From Spirosoma aureum (GTDB lineage: Bacteria; Bacteroidota; Bacteroidia; Cytophagales; Spirosomataceae): 64,000 bases of DNA. The translations under genes and the position numbers were made by a program. The notes beneath the pieces are model-generated. The model was given only the letters and a program-made list of their open reading frames with translations, did not search any database and was not told where the DNA came from. Shown here piece after piece: positions 1 to 7,646 of this stretch. The first letter of the stretch is position 1, and every line of letters starts with the position of its first letter. The stretch spans positions 372,001 to 436,000 of the forward strand of contig NZ_CP050063.1 of the NCBI RefSeq assembly GCF_011604685.1, read 5' to 3'.

Positions 1-743
1 GCAAACTCACCGATAAAGTAGCCATTATTACCGGAGCCGATTCGGGTATTGGTCGGGCGGTTGCCATTGCTTTTGCCATGGAAGGAGCCGATGTGGCCAT
101 TGTTTACAATGAAAACACGGATGATGCCAAATACACGCAGCGAATCGTTGAGCGCAAAGGCCGATCGTGCCTGATCATCAAGGCCGACGTGCGTAATTCA
201 GCCGCCTGTCAGGCAGCCGTACAGCAAACTGTCGATCAGTACGGCAAACTGAACATTCTGATCAACAACGCGGCCTACCAGATGGCGCAGGAAAACATTG
301 AAGACATTACCGAAGAGCAGTTTCGCCGAACGTTCGAAACCAACATCTTCGGTTATTTTTTTATGGTTAAGGCGGCTCTCCCCCATCTGCACGACGGTGA
401 TGCCATTGTCAACACAGGAAGTATTGTCGGTATTGTCGGCAATCCGATCCTGATCGATTACACCGCATCGAAAGGAGCGATCCATGCCTTTACCAAATCG
501 CTGGCCATTCAGTTGGGGAAACGGAACATCCGCGTAAATTGCGTCGCGCCGGGCCCCGTCTGGACACCGAACATTCCGGGAACAATGCCTGAAGATGAAG
601 TTAAAAACTTTGGACACGAGGTAGCTCTCGCCCGGCCCGGACAACCCGAAGAACTGGCTCCGGCCTACGTGCTACTAGCTTCCAGCGAAGGGAGTTTCAT
701 AACCGGCAGCATCGTTGAGGTAACAGGGGGGAAACTGGGCTAA
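1..743 (+). CDS. SDR family oxidoreductase (5' end outside window)
   Basis: Classical short-chain dehydrogenase/reductase, an NAD(P)-dependent alcohol/carbonyl oxidoreductase of the cytoplasm. The reading frame is open from base 3, so the true start lies before the window; about 246 residues are visible. The cofactor motif TGADSGIG is at visible residues 10-17, NNAA follows about 75 residues later, the catalytic Ser is in NTGS and the catalytic pair in YTASK. The C-terminus ends with VTGGKLG, as in complete SDRs, so only a few N-terminal residues (or a short extension) are missing. The substrate cannot be read from sequence. Downstream genes encode a gluconate-dehydrogenase-like pair and a glycosidase, so a polyol or sugar acid is a reasonable guess only. 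Confidence 0.9.
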   Translation, partial: KLTDKVAIITGADSGIGRAVAIAFAMEGADVAIVYNENTDDAKYTQRIVERKGRSCLIIKADVRNSAACQAAVQQTVDQYGKLNILINNAAYQMAQENIEDITEEQFRRTFETNIFGYFFMVKAALPHLHDGDAIVNTGSIVGIVGNPILIDYTASKGAIHAFTKSLAIQLGKRNIRVNCVAPGPVWTPNIPGTMPEDEVKNFGHEVALARPGQPEELAPAYVLLASSEGSFITGSIVEVTGGKLG

Positions 744-831
744 AAAAATTAACCTTATTCTGTCTATAGTAAACGGCTACCGATCTTTTTATCAGTAAGA
801 TCACCCTACTTGCAGACTCTCTGAACCATAC

Positions 832-1440
832 ATGTCGAACGCTCACATGCTACCTCATTATCCTGAAGGCACCGTCCGTACCCTGCTTACGACCGACTTA
901 GTCACTGAAGCCACGCGACAGGTTCTAACTGACCGGCTGAATGCACCTCTCCGACTGCCAACCTTCTTTTCGTCGGACGATTTCGCGTTACTGGATGCTG
1001 TTTGCAACCGGCTTATTCCTCAGGATGAGCCGAAAACACGTATTCCTGTTGCCGAAGGTATTGACGAGCGTTTGTCAAAAAATACGACCAATGGCTGGCG
1101 GTATGATAGCATGCCGAACGACGGGGATGCATTTAAACTAGGGCTGAAGGGAATAAATGAAAGCGCTTTGGCTATGTTCCAACAGCCGTTTCTTACTTTA
1201 TTGGGCGATCAACAGGATCAGATTTTGAGAGCTGTTCAGGTGATGGAAGCCCCCGGCGAGGTCTGGCAGAATCTGCCTGCGGATCGTTTTTTTGAAGAGC
1301 TATTGGCCGAAGCTGTCGAGAATTATTACAGTCATCCAGTAGCTCAGGAAGAAATCGGCTATGTTGGTATGGCCGACACGCCCGGCTGGAAACGCCTGGA
1401 TTTGAATCAGCTGGAAGATCGCGAACCACGATTAGAATAA
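832..1440 (+). CDS. Gluconate 2-dehydrogenase subunit 3-like protein
   Basis: A 202-residue protein of the gluconate 2-dehydrogenase subunit 3 family, the small partner of membrane-associated GMC flavoprotein dehydrogenases. The family signature is the FFSSDDFALLDAVCNRLIP segment near residues 45-63, followed by an acidic helical region. Many family members carry a Tat signal that exports the complex; none is visible here, and the protein starts with a short hydrophilic leader. The GMC flavoprotein gene begins 71 bases downstream and is the expected partner. No cytochrome c subunit gene is adjacent, so the electron acceptor is unknown. Family assignment rests on the motif and on the gene pair. 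Confidence 0.82.
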   Translation: MSNAHMLPHYPEGTVRTLLTTDLVTEATRQVLTDRLNAPLRLPTFFSSDDFALLDAVCNRLIPQDEPKTRIPVAEGIDERLSKNTTNGWRYDSMPNDGDAFKLGLKGINESALAMFQQPFLTLLGDQQDQILRAVQVMEAPGEVWQNLPADRFFEELLAEAVENYYSHPVAQEEIGYVGMADTPGWKRLDLNQLEDREPRLE

Positions 1441-1511
1441 GTTACATGAACGTTTGCCAGCACACCTAATCATACCCCTCCCACGATCTATTCTACATTA
1501 TTCATTACGCA

Positions 1512-3053
1512 ATGCCCTATAAATCCTCTGAAATCGTTGATGCCGTTGTGATCGGAACTGGTGCGGGTGGAGCCCCCCTGCTGGCACGTCTGGCCAAAGC
1601 AGGACTGAAAGTTGTTGCGCTTGAAGCGGGCAAACAATGGAATCCGGCTCATGATTTCCCAACCGATGAAAAAGCACAGGCTAAACTCTTCTGGAATGAT
1701 GAGCGGCTGAGCGCTGGAAATGATCCACTCCCATTCGGAAGTAATAATTCCGGAACAGGAGTCGGTGGTTCCACACTTCACTATACCGCTTACACGCCCC
1801 GCGCACAACCCGACGACCTCCGGATTCGAACGGAGTTTGGCGTGGGCGAAGACTGGCCGCTCGGCTTTGATCAGCTCGAACCGTACTACGACGAAGTCGA
1901 ACAGTTTCTGGGGGTTTCGGGACCATCACCTTACCCCTGGGGGCCAGCCCGTAAACAAGCCTATGCCTTAGGTCCATTGCCTGTCAATGGCGCAGGCCAG
2001 TTAATGGAGCGAGGTTGTAAGGAGGTAGGAATCAAAACATCCCCGGCGGCCAATGCAGCTCTGTCGGCGGGTTATTATCAGGAAGGGGTTGGACACAGGC
2101 CGGCTTGTGCAAACCGTGGCTTTTGTCAGGCGGGTTGCAACATAGGGGCCAAAGCCAGCATGGACGTAACATATATTCCCCTGGCGGTACATTACGGGGC
2201 CGAAATTCGGCCGGAATGTTTCGTGACACAACTCGTAAAAAGTCAAGCGGGTACGCTAAGCGAGGTGGTTTATATGCGCAATGGACAGGAAGAGAGGCAG
2301 CGGTGCCGGTTTGTATTTCTCTGCGCAGGAACGATTGAAACAGCCCGATTGCTGCTTCTGAATGAGCTTGCCAACAGCAGCGGACAGGTTGGTCGAAATG
2401 TTATGGCCCATCCGGGTCTGCAAATATGGGGCGAATTTGACGAGGATATACGACCGTACAAGGGTATTCCCGGAGCGCTTATTTCGGAAGACATGCACCG
2501 ACCAGCCGACGCTGATTTTGTAGGTGGTTATTTGCTTCAATCCATCGGTGTCATGCCGGTTACGTACGTAAGCCAAATGGCACGGGGCAGGGGCTTGTGG
2601 GGACAGGATCTTAAACGGGCGGCATTGGCTTACAATCACGTTGCGGGCATCAACATTCTGGGCGATTGCCTCCCCTACGACCACAATTATCTGGAATTAT
2701 CGGACGAAAAAGACATCCGTGGACTACCCAAACCTCGTATCTACTTTTCGAACGGTGAAAGCGAAGAACGCATGACTGCCCATGCCAATAAGGTCATGCG
2801 GGCTATCTGGGATGCTGCCGGAGCCCGAAATGTCTGGGCTTTCCCCCGAAATGCACACGTCATTGGCACCTGCCGTATGGGAAACGACGCCAGCACGGCC
2901 GTGGTCAATGCCAATGGGCAATCGTTCGATATTCCGAACTTGTATATCAGCGATAATTCAACATTCCCCAGCGCTCTGAGCGTCAATCCGGCGCTGACAA
3001 TTATGGCGCTGGCTCTTCGAACGGCAGATCGCTTTTTGGAACAGTGGAAATAA
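1512..3053 (+). CDS. GMC family oxidoreductase
   Basis: A 513-residue FAD-dependent glucose-methanol-choline oxidoreductase. The N-terminal dinucleotide fold reads GTGAGGAPLLARLAKAG (about residues 17-33) and ends at an acidic ALEAG. The GMC signature follows in the GTGVGGSTLHY segment. A Cys-rich patch (ACANRGFCQAGC) lies near residues 197-208, as in gluconate/sorbitol dehydrogenase-type members. The C-terminal catalytic region contains HVIGTCRMG and NPALTIMALALR, supplying the usual active-site His and Asn. No signal peptide is visible. It presumably works with the subunit-3-like protein upstream to oxidise a sugar, sugar acid or alcohol. The exact substrate is not deducible. Confidence 0.92.
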   Translation: MPYKSSEIVDAVVIGTGAGGAPLLARLAKAGLKVVALEAGKQWNPAHDFPTDEKAQAKLFWNDERLSAGNDPLPFGSNNSGTGVGGSTLHYTAYTPRAQPDDLRIRTEFGVGEDWPLGFDQLEPYYDEVEQFLGVSGPSPYPWGPARKQAYALGPLPVNGAGQLMERGCKEVGIKTSPAANAALSAGYYQEGVGHRPACANRGFCQAGCNIGAKASMDVTYIPLAVHYGAEIRPECFVTQLVKSQAGTLSEVVYMRNGQEERQRCRFVFLCAGTIETARLLLLNELANSSGQVGRNVMAHPGLQIWGEFDEDIRPYKGIPGALISEDMHRPADADFVGGYLLQSIGVMPVTYVSQMARGRGLWGQDLKRAALAYNHVAGINILGDCLPYDHNYLELSDEKDIRGLPKPRIYFSNGESEERMTAHANKVMRAIWDAAGARNVWAFPRNAHVIGTCRMGNDASTAVVNANGQSFDIPNLYISDNSTFPSALSVNPALTIMALALRTADRFLEQWK

Positions 3054-3115
3054 AGCGGCAGGAAATCCGCTCTTGACCAGCACCAATTGTGGGCTTACTC
3101 CCGCACATCAACGTT

Positions 3116-4456
3116 ATGAAACAAAAGGGCTTTCTGGAGAACATTAAAAAGAAGTTTGGTGACGGCAACTACGAAGGCGATCAATTCGGCGGAGCCGGAG
3201 GTCACGATGGTAGCGGCCCACCAATCGACAATCCGAGTAACTTCATGTTTGCAACGGGCATCGAATGCTCGTATCCAACGATTCAGAACGGCACGGTCCG
3301 GCGCGATCAACTCCGCGAATGTGGCCATTATGATCGCTGGCAGGAAGATTTGGGGCTCGTAAAAGAGATGGGTCTAAACGTATTGCGTTATGGCCTTCCT
3401 TACTACAGCATTCATCTGGGTCCGGGCAAATTCGACTGGAGTTTTGCCGATCTAGCAATGGCCGAAATCAAACGGCTCGGCATCATCCCGATTCTTGACC
3501 TGATGCACTTTGGCGTTCCGGATTGGGTTGGTAATTTTCAGAATCCCGAGCTACCGATTCATTTTGCTGAATATGCCGAAGCCGTCGCCAAGCGCTACCC
3601 CTGGGTTCGTTACTATACACCTGTTAACGAAATTTACGTCACGGCCCGAATCAGTGGCAAAGATGGTGTCTGGAACGAGCAGCTTAAGACAGATAAAGGC
3701 TTTGTCACGGCGCTCAAACACTGCGTAGCTGCCAGTATAATGGCGAATCAACAGATTGCCAAGCATCGAAACGATTGCGTTATTGTGCAGAGCGAGAGTG
3801 CCGAATACACACATGAACTCTGCGCAACACCTTCGTTTCAAACCAATTTAGATAACGAACTTCGCTTCCTGTCGCTCGATCTTCTGTACGCCAATCCACC
3901 CTCCGCTACGGTAGCGATGTATATGATGGATAACGGTCTTACGCGCGAGGAATACAACTGGTTTATGGCAGGCAAGCCACCCGGCTACCAGATCATGGGC
4001 AACGACTATTATGGTCGTAATGAGCGCATTAAACTTCCAGATGGCTCCATTAAAACGTCGATGGACGTGCTGGGATGGTATGAAATCACCAAAGATTACT
4101 ACGAACGCTACCGAATGCCGGTTATGCATACGGAAACGAATGTATTTGAAGCCGACCAGGCCCCAATCTGGCTTTATAAACAATGGGTTAGCGTGCTGCG
4201 AATGCGTCGGGATGGCGTGCCGGTACTGGGGTTCACATGGTATAGCCTGATCGATCAGATCGACTGGGATTCTCAACTGGCAGTCGTTAACAACAATGTC
4301 AACGCCTGCGGGCTATATGACCTCAACCGCAAGCCCAGGCCCGTAGCCGAAGCTTACAAAAGCCTGCTGAAGGAGTTTGGTCAGATTACGATCGTTCCAT
4401 ACGGCGAAATGCTTGAAATAACGGATCAACCGGCCAGGCTTAAAACACAGGTTTAA
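3116..4456 (+). CDS. Glycoside hydrolase family 1-like protein
   Basis: A 446-residue (beta/alpha)8-barrel glycosidase resembling family GH1 (clan GH-A). The putative acid/base Glu is in TPVNEIYV and the putative nucleophile in MHTETN. These correspond to the GH1 motifs TxNEP and TENG but are divergent, so activity and specificity are uncertain. An in-frame GTG lies at 3089, but the ATG at 3116 gives a better N-terminus (MKQKGFLENIKKKFG). No signal peptide is present. The N-terminal 45 residues are Gly-rich and polar and probably disordered before the barrel. It lies 62 bases after the GMC gene and 22 bases before an alpha/beta hydrolase, suggesting a shared transcript for carbohydrate processing. 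Confidence 0.8.
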   Translation: MKQKGFLENIKKKFGDGNYEGDQFGGAGGHDGSGPPIDNPSNFMFATGIECSYPTIQNGTVRRDQLRECGHYDRWQEDLGLVKEMGLNVLRYGLPYYSIHLGPGKFDWSFADLAMAEIKRLGIIPILDLMHFGVPDWVGNFQNPELPIHFAEYAEAVAKRYPWVRYYTPVNEIYVTARISGKDGVWNEQLKTDKGFVTALKHCVAASIMANQQIAKHRNDCVIVQSESAEYTHELCATPSFQTNLDNELRFLSLDLLYANPPSATVAMYMMDNGLTREEYNWFMAGKPPGYQIMGNDYYGRNERIKLPDGSIKTSMDVLGWYEITKDYYERYRMPVMHTETNVFEADQAPIWLYKQWVSVLRMRRDGVPVLGFTWYSLIDQIDWDSQLAVVNNNVNACGLYDLNRKPRPVAEAYKSLLKEFGQITIVPYGEMLEITDQPARLKTQV

Positions 4457-4478
4457 TAGTCAGATTCAGCCCGTTCCA

Positions 4479-5258
4479 ATGCGTATTTCAGTCAACAACA
4501 ACCAACTCAACGTCCTGGAGAAGGGAAGCGGCTCGCCAACGCTTGTCTTCATGCACTATTTCGGCGGTTCTGCCCTCGAATGGAAGTCTGTGCTAACCAG
4601 CTTGTCTGTCTATTATCGCTGCATAGCGGTCGATTTGCGCGGTCACGGTGATTCTGATGCACCGGATACGGGGTATTCCATTGACAACATGGCCGACGAC
4701 ATTGCCGATTTGCTAGCGGTTCTGCAAGTAACGGATTTCGTATTGGTCGGTCATTCCATGAGCGGAAAAGTGGCGCTGGCGCTGGCCGCTCGTCAGCCTT
4801 TAGGTCTTAGGTCGCTGATACTCATATCACCTTCTCCGCCTGTACCCGAGCCAATCCCTGACGACGAGCGTCAAAAATTGCTGGACGGATACGGCAAGCG
4901 TTCATCGGCAGAGCAGACGCTTAAGAATATTACAGCGGTTTCAGTTTCCAAAACGATTCAGGAACAGATTATTACCGACGATCTTCGGACATCTAAATCA
5001 GCCTGGAACGCCTGGCTCCTGGCAGGAAGTAAGGAAGACATTTCCGTTCGTATGAATTTGATTCATGTTCCAGTTGCTATACTTGTTGGCTCTGAAGACC
5101 GCGCGTTGCCGCCTGATGTTCAGACCAGATTAGTAATGCCTTTTTTAAAAAATGCCACGTTAGATACGATCGAAGGGGCCGGCCACTTGCTTCCCTGGGA
5201 AATTCCGGATGTATTAGCGGATTTTATCCAGAAAAAATGCGCGTTGATTTGGCCATAA
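4479..5258 (+). CDS. Alpha/beta hydrolase
   Basis: A 259-residue cytoplasmic alpha/beta-hydrolase-fold protein. The oxyanion-hole segment [12 protein letters not shown] is near residues 24-35, the nucleophile elbow GHSMSG at about 91-96, the acid in [10 protein letters not shown], and the catalytic His in GAGHLLPWE near the C-terminus, so the triad is complete. The family includes esterases, haloperoxidase-like and C-C bond hydrolases; the substrate is not evident. It ends the upstream group. The promoter of the downstream tRNA-Pro gene overlaps its last codons and stop. Confidence 0.88.
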   Translation: MRISVNNNQLNVLEKGSGSPTLVFMHYFGGSALEWKSVLTSLSVYYRCIAVDLRGHGDSDAPDTGYSIDNMADDIADLLAVLQVTDFVLVGHSMSGKVALALAARQPLGLRSLILISPSPPVPEPIPDDERQKLLDGYGKRSSAEQTLKNITAVSVSKTIQEQIITDDLRTSKSAWNAWLLAGSKEDISVRMNLIHVPVAILVGSEDRALPPDVQTRLVMPFLKNATLDTIEGAGHLLPWEIPDVLADFIQKKCALIWP

Positions 5259-5280
5259 TAAAACAATCGCTTTATCTTTG
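5248..5280 (+). promoter_or_regulatory. Promoter of tRNA-Pro, possibly also of the trp operon
   Basis: TTTG at 5248-5251, a 21-base spacer, then TATCTTTG at 5273-5280. This matches the Bacteroidota primary-sigma consensus TTTG-N19-21-TAnnTTTG at every specified base. It overlaps the end of the preceding hydrolase gene and places the transcription start a few bases before the tRNA at 5292. No comparable promoter was found between the tRNA and the trp leader. Confidence 0.8.
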
Positions 5281-5291
5281 TGGCCTCCCTT

Positions 5292-5365
5292 CGGGGTGTA
5301 GCGCAGCCTGGTAGCGTGCTACGTTCGGGACGTAGAGGTCGTGGGTTCGAATCCCGCCACCCCGA
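5292..5365 (+). tRNA. tRNA-Pro (anticodon CGG)
   Basis: A 74-base cloverleaf. The acceptor arms are CGGGGTG (5292-5298) and CACCCCG (5358-5364) with discriminator A at 5365. The D-loop contains AGCCTGGTAGC. The anticodon stem CTACG/CGTAG encloses loop TTCGGGA, giving anticodon CGG, which reads CCG. The T-arm is GTGGGTTCGAATCCCGC. CCA is not encoded. No U-rich terminator follows before the trp leader peptide 45 bases downstream. Confidence 0.96.
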
Positions 5366-5410
5366 CAGCAGCAAGAATGTAACGTATCGAAAGCATACTC
5401 AAGACAAGCA

Positions 5411-5467
5411 ATGAATAACTCGATTAACAACATGATTTGGTGGTGGCACTCTTCTCACGGGGGATGA
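5411..5467 (+). CDS. trpL: trp operon leader peptide, MNNSINNMIWWWHSSHGG
   Basis: An 18-codon ORF, ATG at 5411 to TGA at 5465-5467, with three consecutive TGG codons at 5438-5446 (codons 10-12). It sits about 120 bases before trpE and immediately upstream of mutually exclusive RNA stems. Scarce Trp-tRNA would stall the ribosome on these codons; adequate supply would let it reach the stop. Three adjacent Trp codons in a short ORF ahead of trpE are very unlikely by chance. No Shine-Dalgarno sequence is visible, which is usual in Bacteroidota. The assignment is from sequence and context only. Confidence 0.88.
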   Translation: MNNSINNMIWWWHSSHGG

Positions 5468-5536
5468 GGGTTGCCGCTATTGTTGTTGATCAACAAATAT
5501 AAGTAAGGCTCACCGTCATCCCGGTGAGCTTTTTTT
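5442..5536 (+). promoter_or_regulatory. trp transcription attenuator (alternative stems)
   Basis: Three competing pairings are visible. (1) Anti-antiterminator: 5442-5448 with 5472-5478, plus 5450-5454 with 5466-5470, covering the last Trp codons and the leader stop. (2) Antiterminator: CTCAC 5454-5458 with GTGAG 5524-5528, GGGATGA 5461-5467 with TCATCCC 5516-5522, and GG 5468-5469 with CC 5513-5514. (3) Terminator: GCTCACCG 5508-5515 with CGGTGAGC 5522-5529, followed by seven T. A ribosome stalled at the Trp codons would disrupt stem 1 and favour stem 2, allowing transcription of trpE. A ribosome at the stop codon would mask 5454-5467 and favour the terminator. Pairings are by eye; energies were not computed. 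Confidence 0.85.
5508..5536 (+). terminator. Intrinsic terminator arm of the trp attenuator
   Basis: A perfect 8-bp stem (5508-5515 / 5522-5529) with a 6-base loop and a T7 tract at 5530-5536, ending 48 bases before the trpE start. It is the conditional terminator of the attenuator rather than the end of a gene. Confidence 0.88.
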
Positions 5537-5584
5537 GTGCCCTTATTTTACCCGATCCAACAGCTTTTGACAAAACGATTAACT

Positions 5585-7021
5585 ATGGAACCCATTACCT
5601 CAACCGCCTACCAGGTTATTAGCCGCCACAAGCGGATGTTAGCCGACATTATCACGCCGGTTAGCATTTACCTACGCATCCGCGACCGCTTTCTGAACAG
5701 CATTCTGCTCGAAAGCTCCGACTATCACGGCAACGACAATAGTTTTTCCTACATCGCCTTTGATCCGGTTGCCCGGTTTTCCTATGACGTCGGAAAGCTG
5801 ACGGTCAAAATGCCGGGCGAAGACGAACAGACCCGTGAACTACCGGAACAGAAAGACATGCTGGATGCGCTTCAGCAATTCAAGGATAGTTTTCAGCACG
5901 AGAAGGCTCCCTTTTCATTCATTACCAATGGGCTGTTCGGCTACTTTGGCTATCCGGCGGTACAAAGCTTTGAGGACATTAGCCTTCATGCACCCATTCC
6001 GACAGAAAACCAGATTCCGGCAGCGGTTTTTATGGTTTACCGGTATGTGCTGGCCATCAATCACTTCAAAGACGAGCTGTATCTGTTTGAGCACAGCTAC
6101 CTCAGCAACGGTGATACGCAAACGGAGAGCACGCTCGATTACATCAGCGATCTGATCACAGGCCGTAACTATCCAACCTATTCCTTTACGCCTGCTGGCC
6201 CCGAACAATCGAATTTTACCGACGATCAGTTTCGATCGGTTATTCAGAAAGGGAAAGACCATTGTCAGCGGGGCGATGTGTTCCAGATCGTTTTATCACG
6301 CCGTTTTTCGACACCCTTTGCGGGCGATGAGTTCAACGTCTACCGGGCCTTGCGATCGTTGAACCCCTCCCCTTACCTCTTTTATTTCGATTACGGCAAT
6401 TACAAACTCTTCGGCTCATCACCTGAATCACAAATCGTTGTCAAAGACCGTAAGGCGACCATTTACCCCATCGCCGGGACTTTCCGGCGCACCGGCGACG
6501 ACCTCCACGACGCCGAACTGGCCCAGAAGCTCTATGACGATCCGAAAGAATCGGCCGAGCATGTGATGCTGGTCGATCTTGCCCGCAATGACCTTAGCCG
6601 CAACTGTGATGTCGTAAAAGTTGAGACGTTTAAAGAGGTTCAATACTATTCGCACGTCATTCACCTTGTCTCGAAAGTGGTTGGTAACCTAACCGAAACC
6701 GCCGATCCGCTCCAAATCGTGGCCGAAACGTTTCCGGCCGGAACACTTTCGGGAGCCCCCAAACATATGGCGATGCAACTGATTGACCGTTACGAAAACC
6801 TAAGCCGCAGCTTTTATTCGGGCAGTATTGGCTATATGGGTTTCGATGGCGAATTCAACCACTGCATCATGATACGGACCTTTATGAGCAAAGACAATAC
6901 GCTTTATTATCAGGCCGGAGCTGGAGTAGTTGCCAAGTCGGTCGTTGAAAGTGAATTACAGGAGGTACATAACAAACTGGCCGCGCTTCGGATGGCCATT
7001 GAACAGGCAAAAACACTTTAA
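5585..7021 (+). CDS. trpE: Anthranilate synthase component I
   Basis: A 478-residue chorismate-utilising enzyme that makes anthranilate from chorismate with ammonia supplied by TrpG, the first committed step of tryptophan synthesis. The N-terminal LLES motif (residues 41-44) is the conserved tryptophan-binding feedback element. The catalytic C-terminal domain contains PIAGTFRRTG, LVDLARNDLSR, GTLSGAPK and the terminal AGAGVVAKSV segment. The frame extends upstream to a GTG at 5537, but that codon lies at the end of the attenuator T-tract; the ATG at 5585 gives the expected N-terminus. It is the first structural gene after the attenuator, with trpG 58 bases downstream. Confidence 0.97.
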   Translation: MEPITSTAYQVISRHKRMLADIITPVSIYLRIRDRFLNSILLESSDYHGNDNSFSYIAFDPVARFSYDVGKLTVKMPGEDEQTRELPEQKDMLDALQQFKDSFQHEKAPFSFITNGLFGYFGYPAVQSFEDISLHAPIPTENQIPAAVFMVYRYVLAINHFKDELYLFEHSYLSNGDTQTESTLDYISDLITGRNYPTYSFTPAGPEQSNFTDDQFRSVIQKGKDHCQRGDVFQIVLSRRFSTPFAGDEFNVYRALRSLNPSPYLFYFDYGNYKLFGSSPESQIVVKDRKATIYPIAGTFRRTGDDLHDAELAQKLYDDPKESAEHVMLVDLARNDLSRNCDVVKVETFKEVQYYSHVIHLVSKVVGNLTETADPLQIVAETFPAGTLSGAPKHMAMQLIDRYENLSRSFYSGSIGYMGFDGEFNHCIMIRTFMSKDNTLYYQAGAGVVAKSVVESELQEVHNKLAALRMAIEQAKTL

Positions 7022-7079
7022 CCAATGAAGACTGTAGAATAAGTTCATCACATGAAATCTACTCTTCACGCTTAATCTC

Positions 7080-7646
7080 ATGAAACTTCTAGTCCTAGAT
7101 AATTACGATTCCTTCACCTACAATCTCGTATATATTCTGCGGGAATTGGGCGAAAAGCCGGATGTGATTCGGAACAACAAGATTACACTTGAGGACGTCG
7201 GCCAGTATGACAAGATTCTACTTTCACCAGGGCCGGGTATTCCATCTGAAGCGGGCATTATGCAGGATCTTGTGACCGAATACGGGCCAACCAAGAGTAT
7301 TCTCGGCATCTGCCTCGGCCATCAGGGTATTGGCGAGGCTTATGGTGCCCGACTCGAAAACCTCGGCGATGTTTTGCATGGCGTCGCCCACCGCGCTACC
7401 GTAACCGATTCATCAGAGCGTCTCTTTACCGACATTCCCGATGTATTAACAGTAGGTCGTTACCATTCCTGGACCGTTGTTCCGGATTCAATGCCTGCCG
7501 ATCTCCGGATCACGGCCGTAGACGAATATGGTCGCGTGATGGGCCTGACACACATTCGTCACGATGTGAGAGGGCTGCAATTTCATCCAGAATCCGTTCT
7601 GACCGAGAACGGTGTGAAGATGATCGAGAACTGGCTGACGGCATGA
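7080..7646 (+). CDS. trpG: Anthranilate synthase component II (glutamine amidotransferase)
   Basis: A 188-residue class I glutamine amidotransferase that releases ammonia from glutamine for TrpE. The oxyanion motif LSPGPGIPSEAG is at residues 48-59, the nucleophile Cys78 in GICLGHQ, and His169 and Glu171 in FHPES complete the triad. Length is that of a stand-alone TrpG, without a fused phosphoribosyltransferase. Its stop overlaps the start of the next gene by four bases (ATGA), implying translational coupling. PabA-type dual use in folate synthesis cannot be excluded, but the operon position favours TrpG. Confidence 0.96.
   Translation: MKLLVLDNYDSFTYNLVYILRELGEKPDVIRNNKITLEDVGQYDKILLSPGPGIPSEAGIMQDLVTEYGPTKSILGICLGHQGIGEAYGARLENLGDVLHGVAHRATVTDSSERLFTDIPDVLTVGRYHSWTVVPDSMPADLRITAVDEYGRVMGLTHIRHDVRGLQFHPESVLTENGVKMIENWLTA

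Noticed and set aside
198..644. Long minus-strand frames inside the SDR, GMC, trp and mfd genes
   Set aside because: They lie antisense to well-supported genes with family motifs and show no motifs of their own.
5120..5374. Minus-strand reading frame with a [13 protein letters not shown] peptide across the tRNA
   Set aside because: This peptide is the well-known artefact of reading the reverse complement of a tRNA T-arm; the frame is not a gene.
5501..5536. Attenuator hairpin as the simple terminator of the tRNA-Pro gene
   Set aside because: It lies about 140 bases after the tRNA and its loop pairs with the leader ORF end, which fits regulated termination better, although it would also stop tRNA transcripts.
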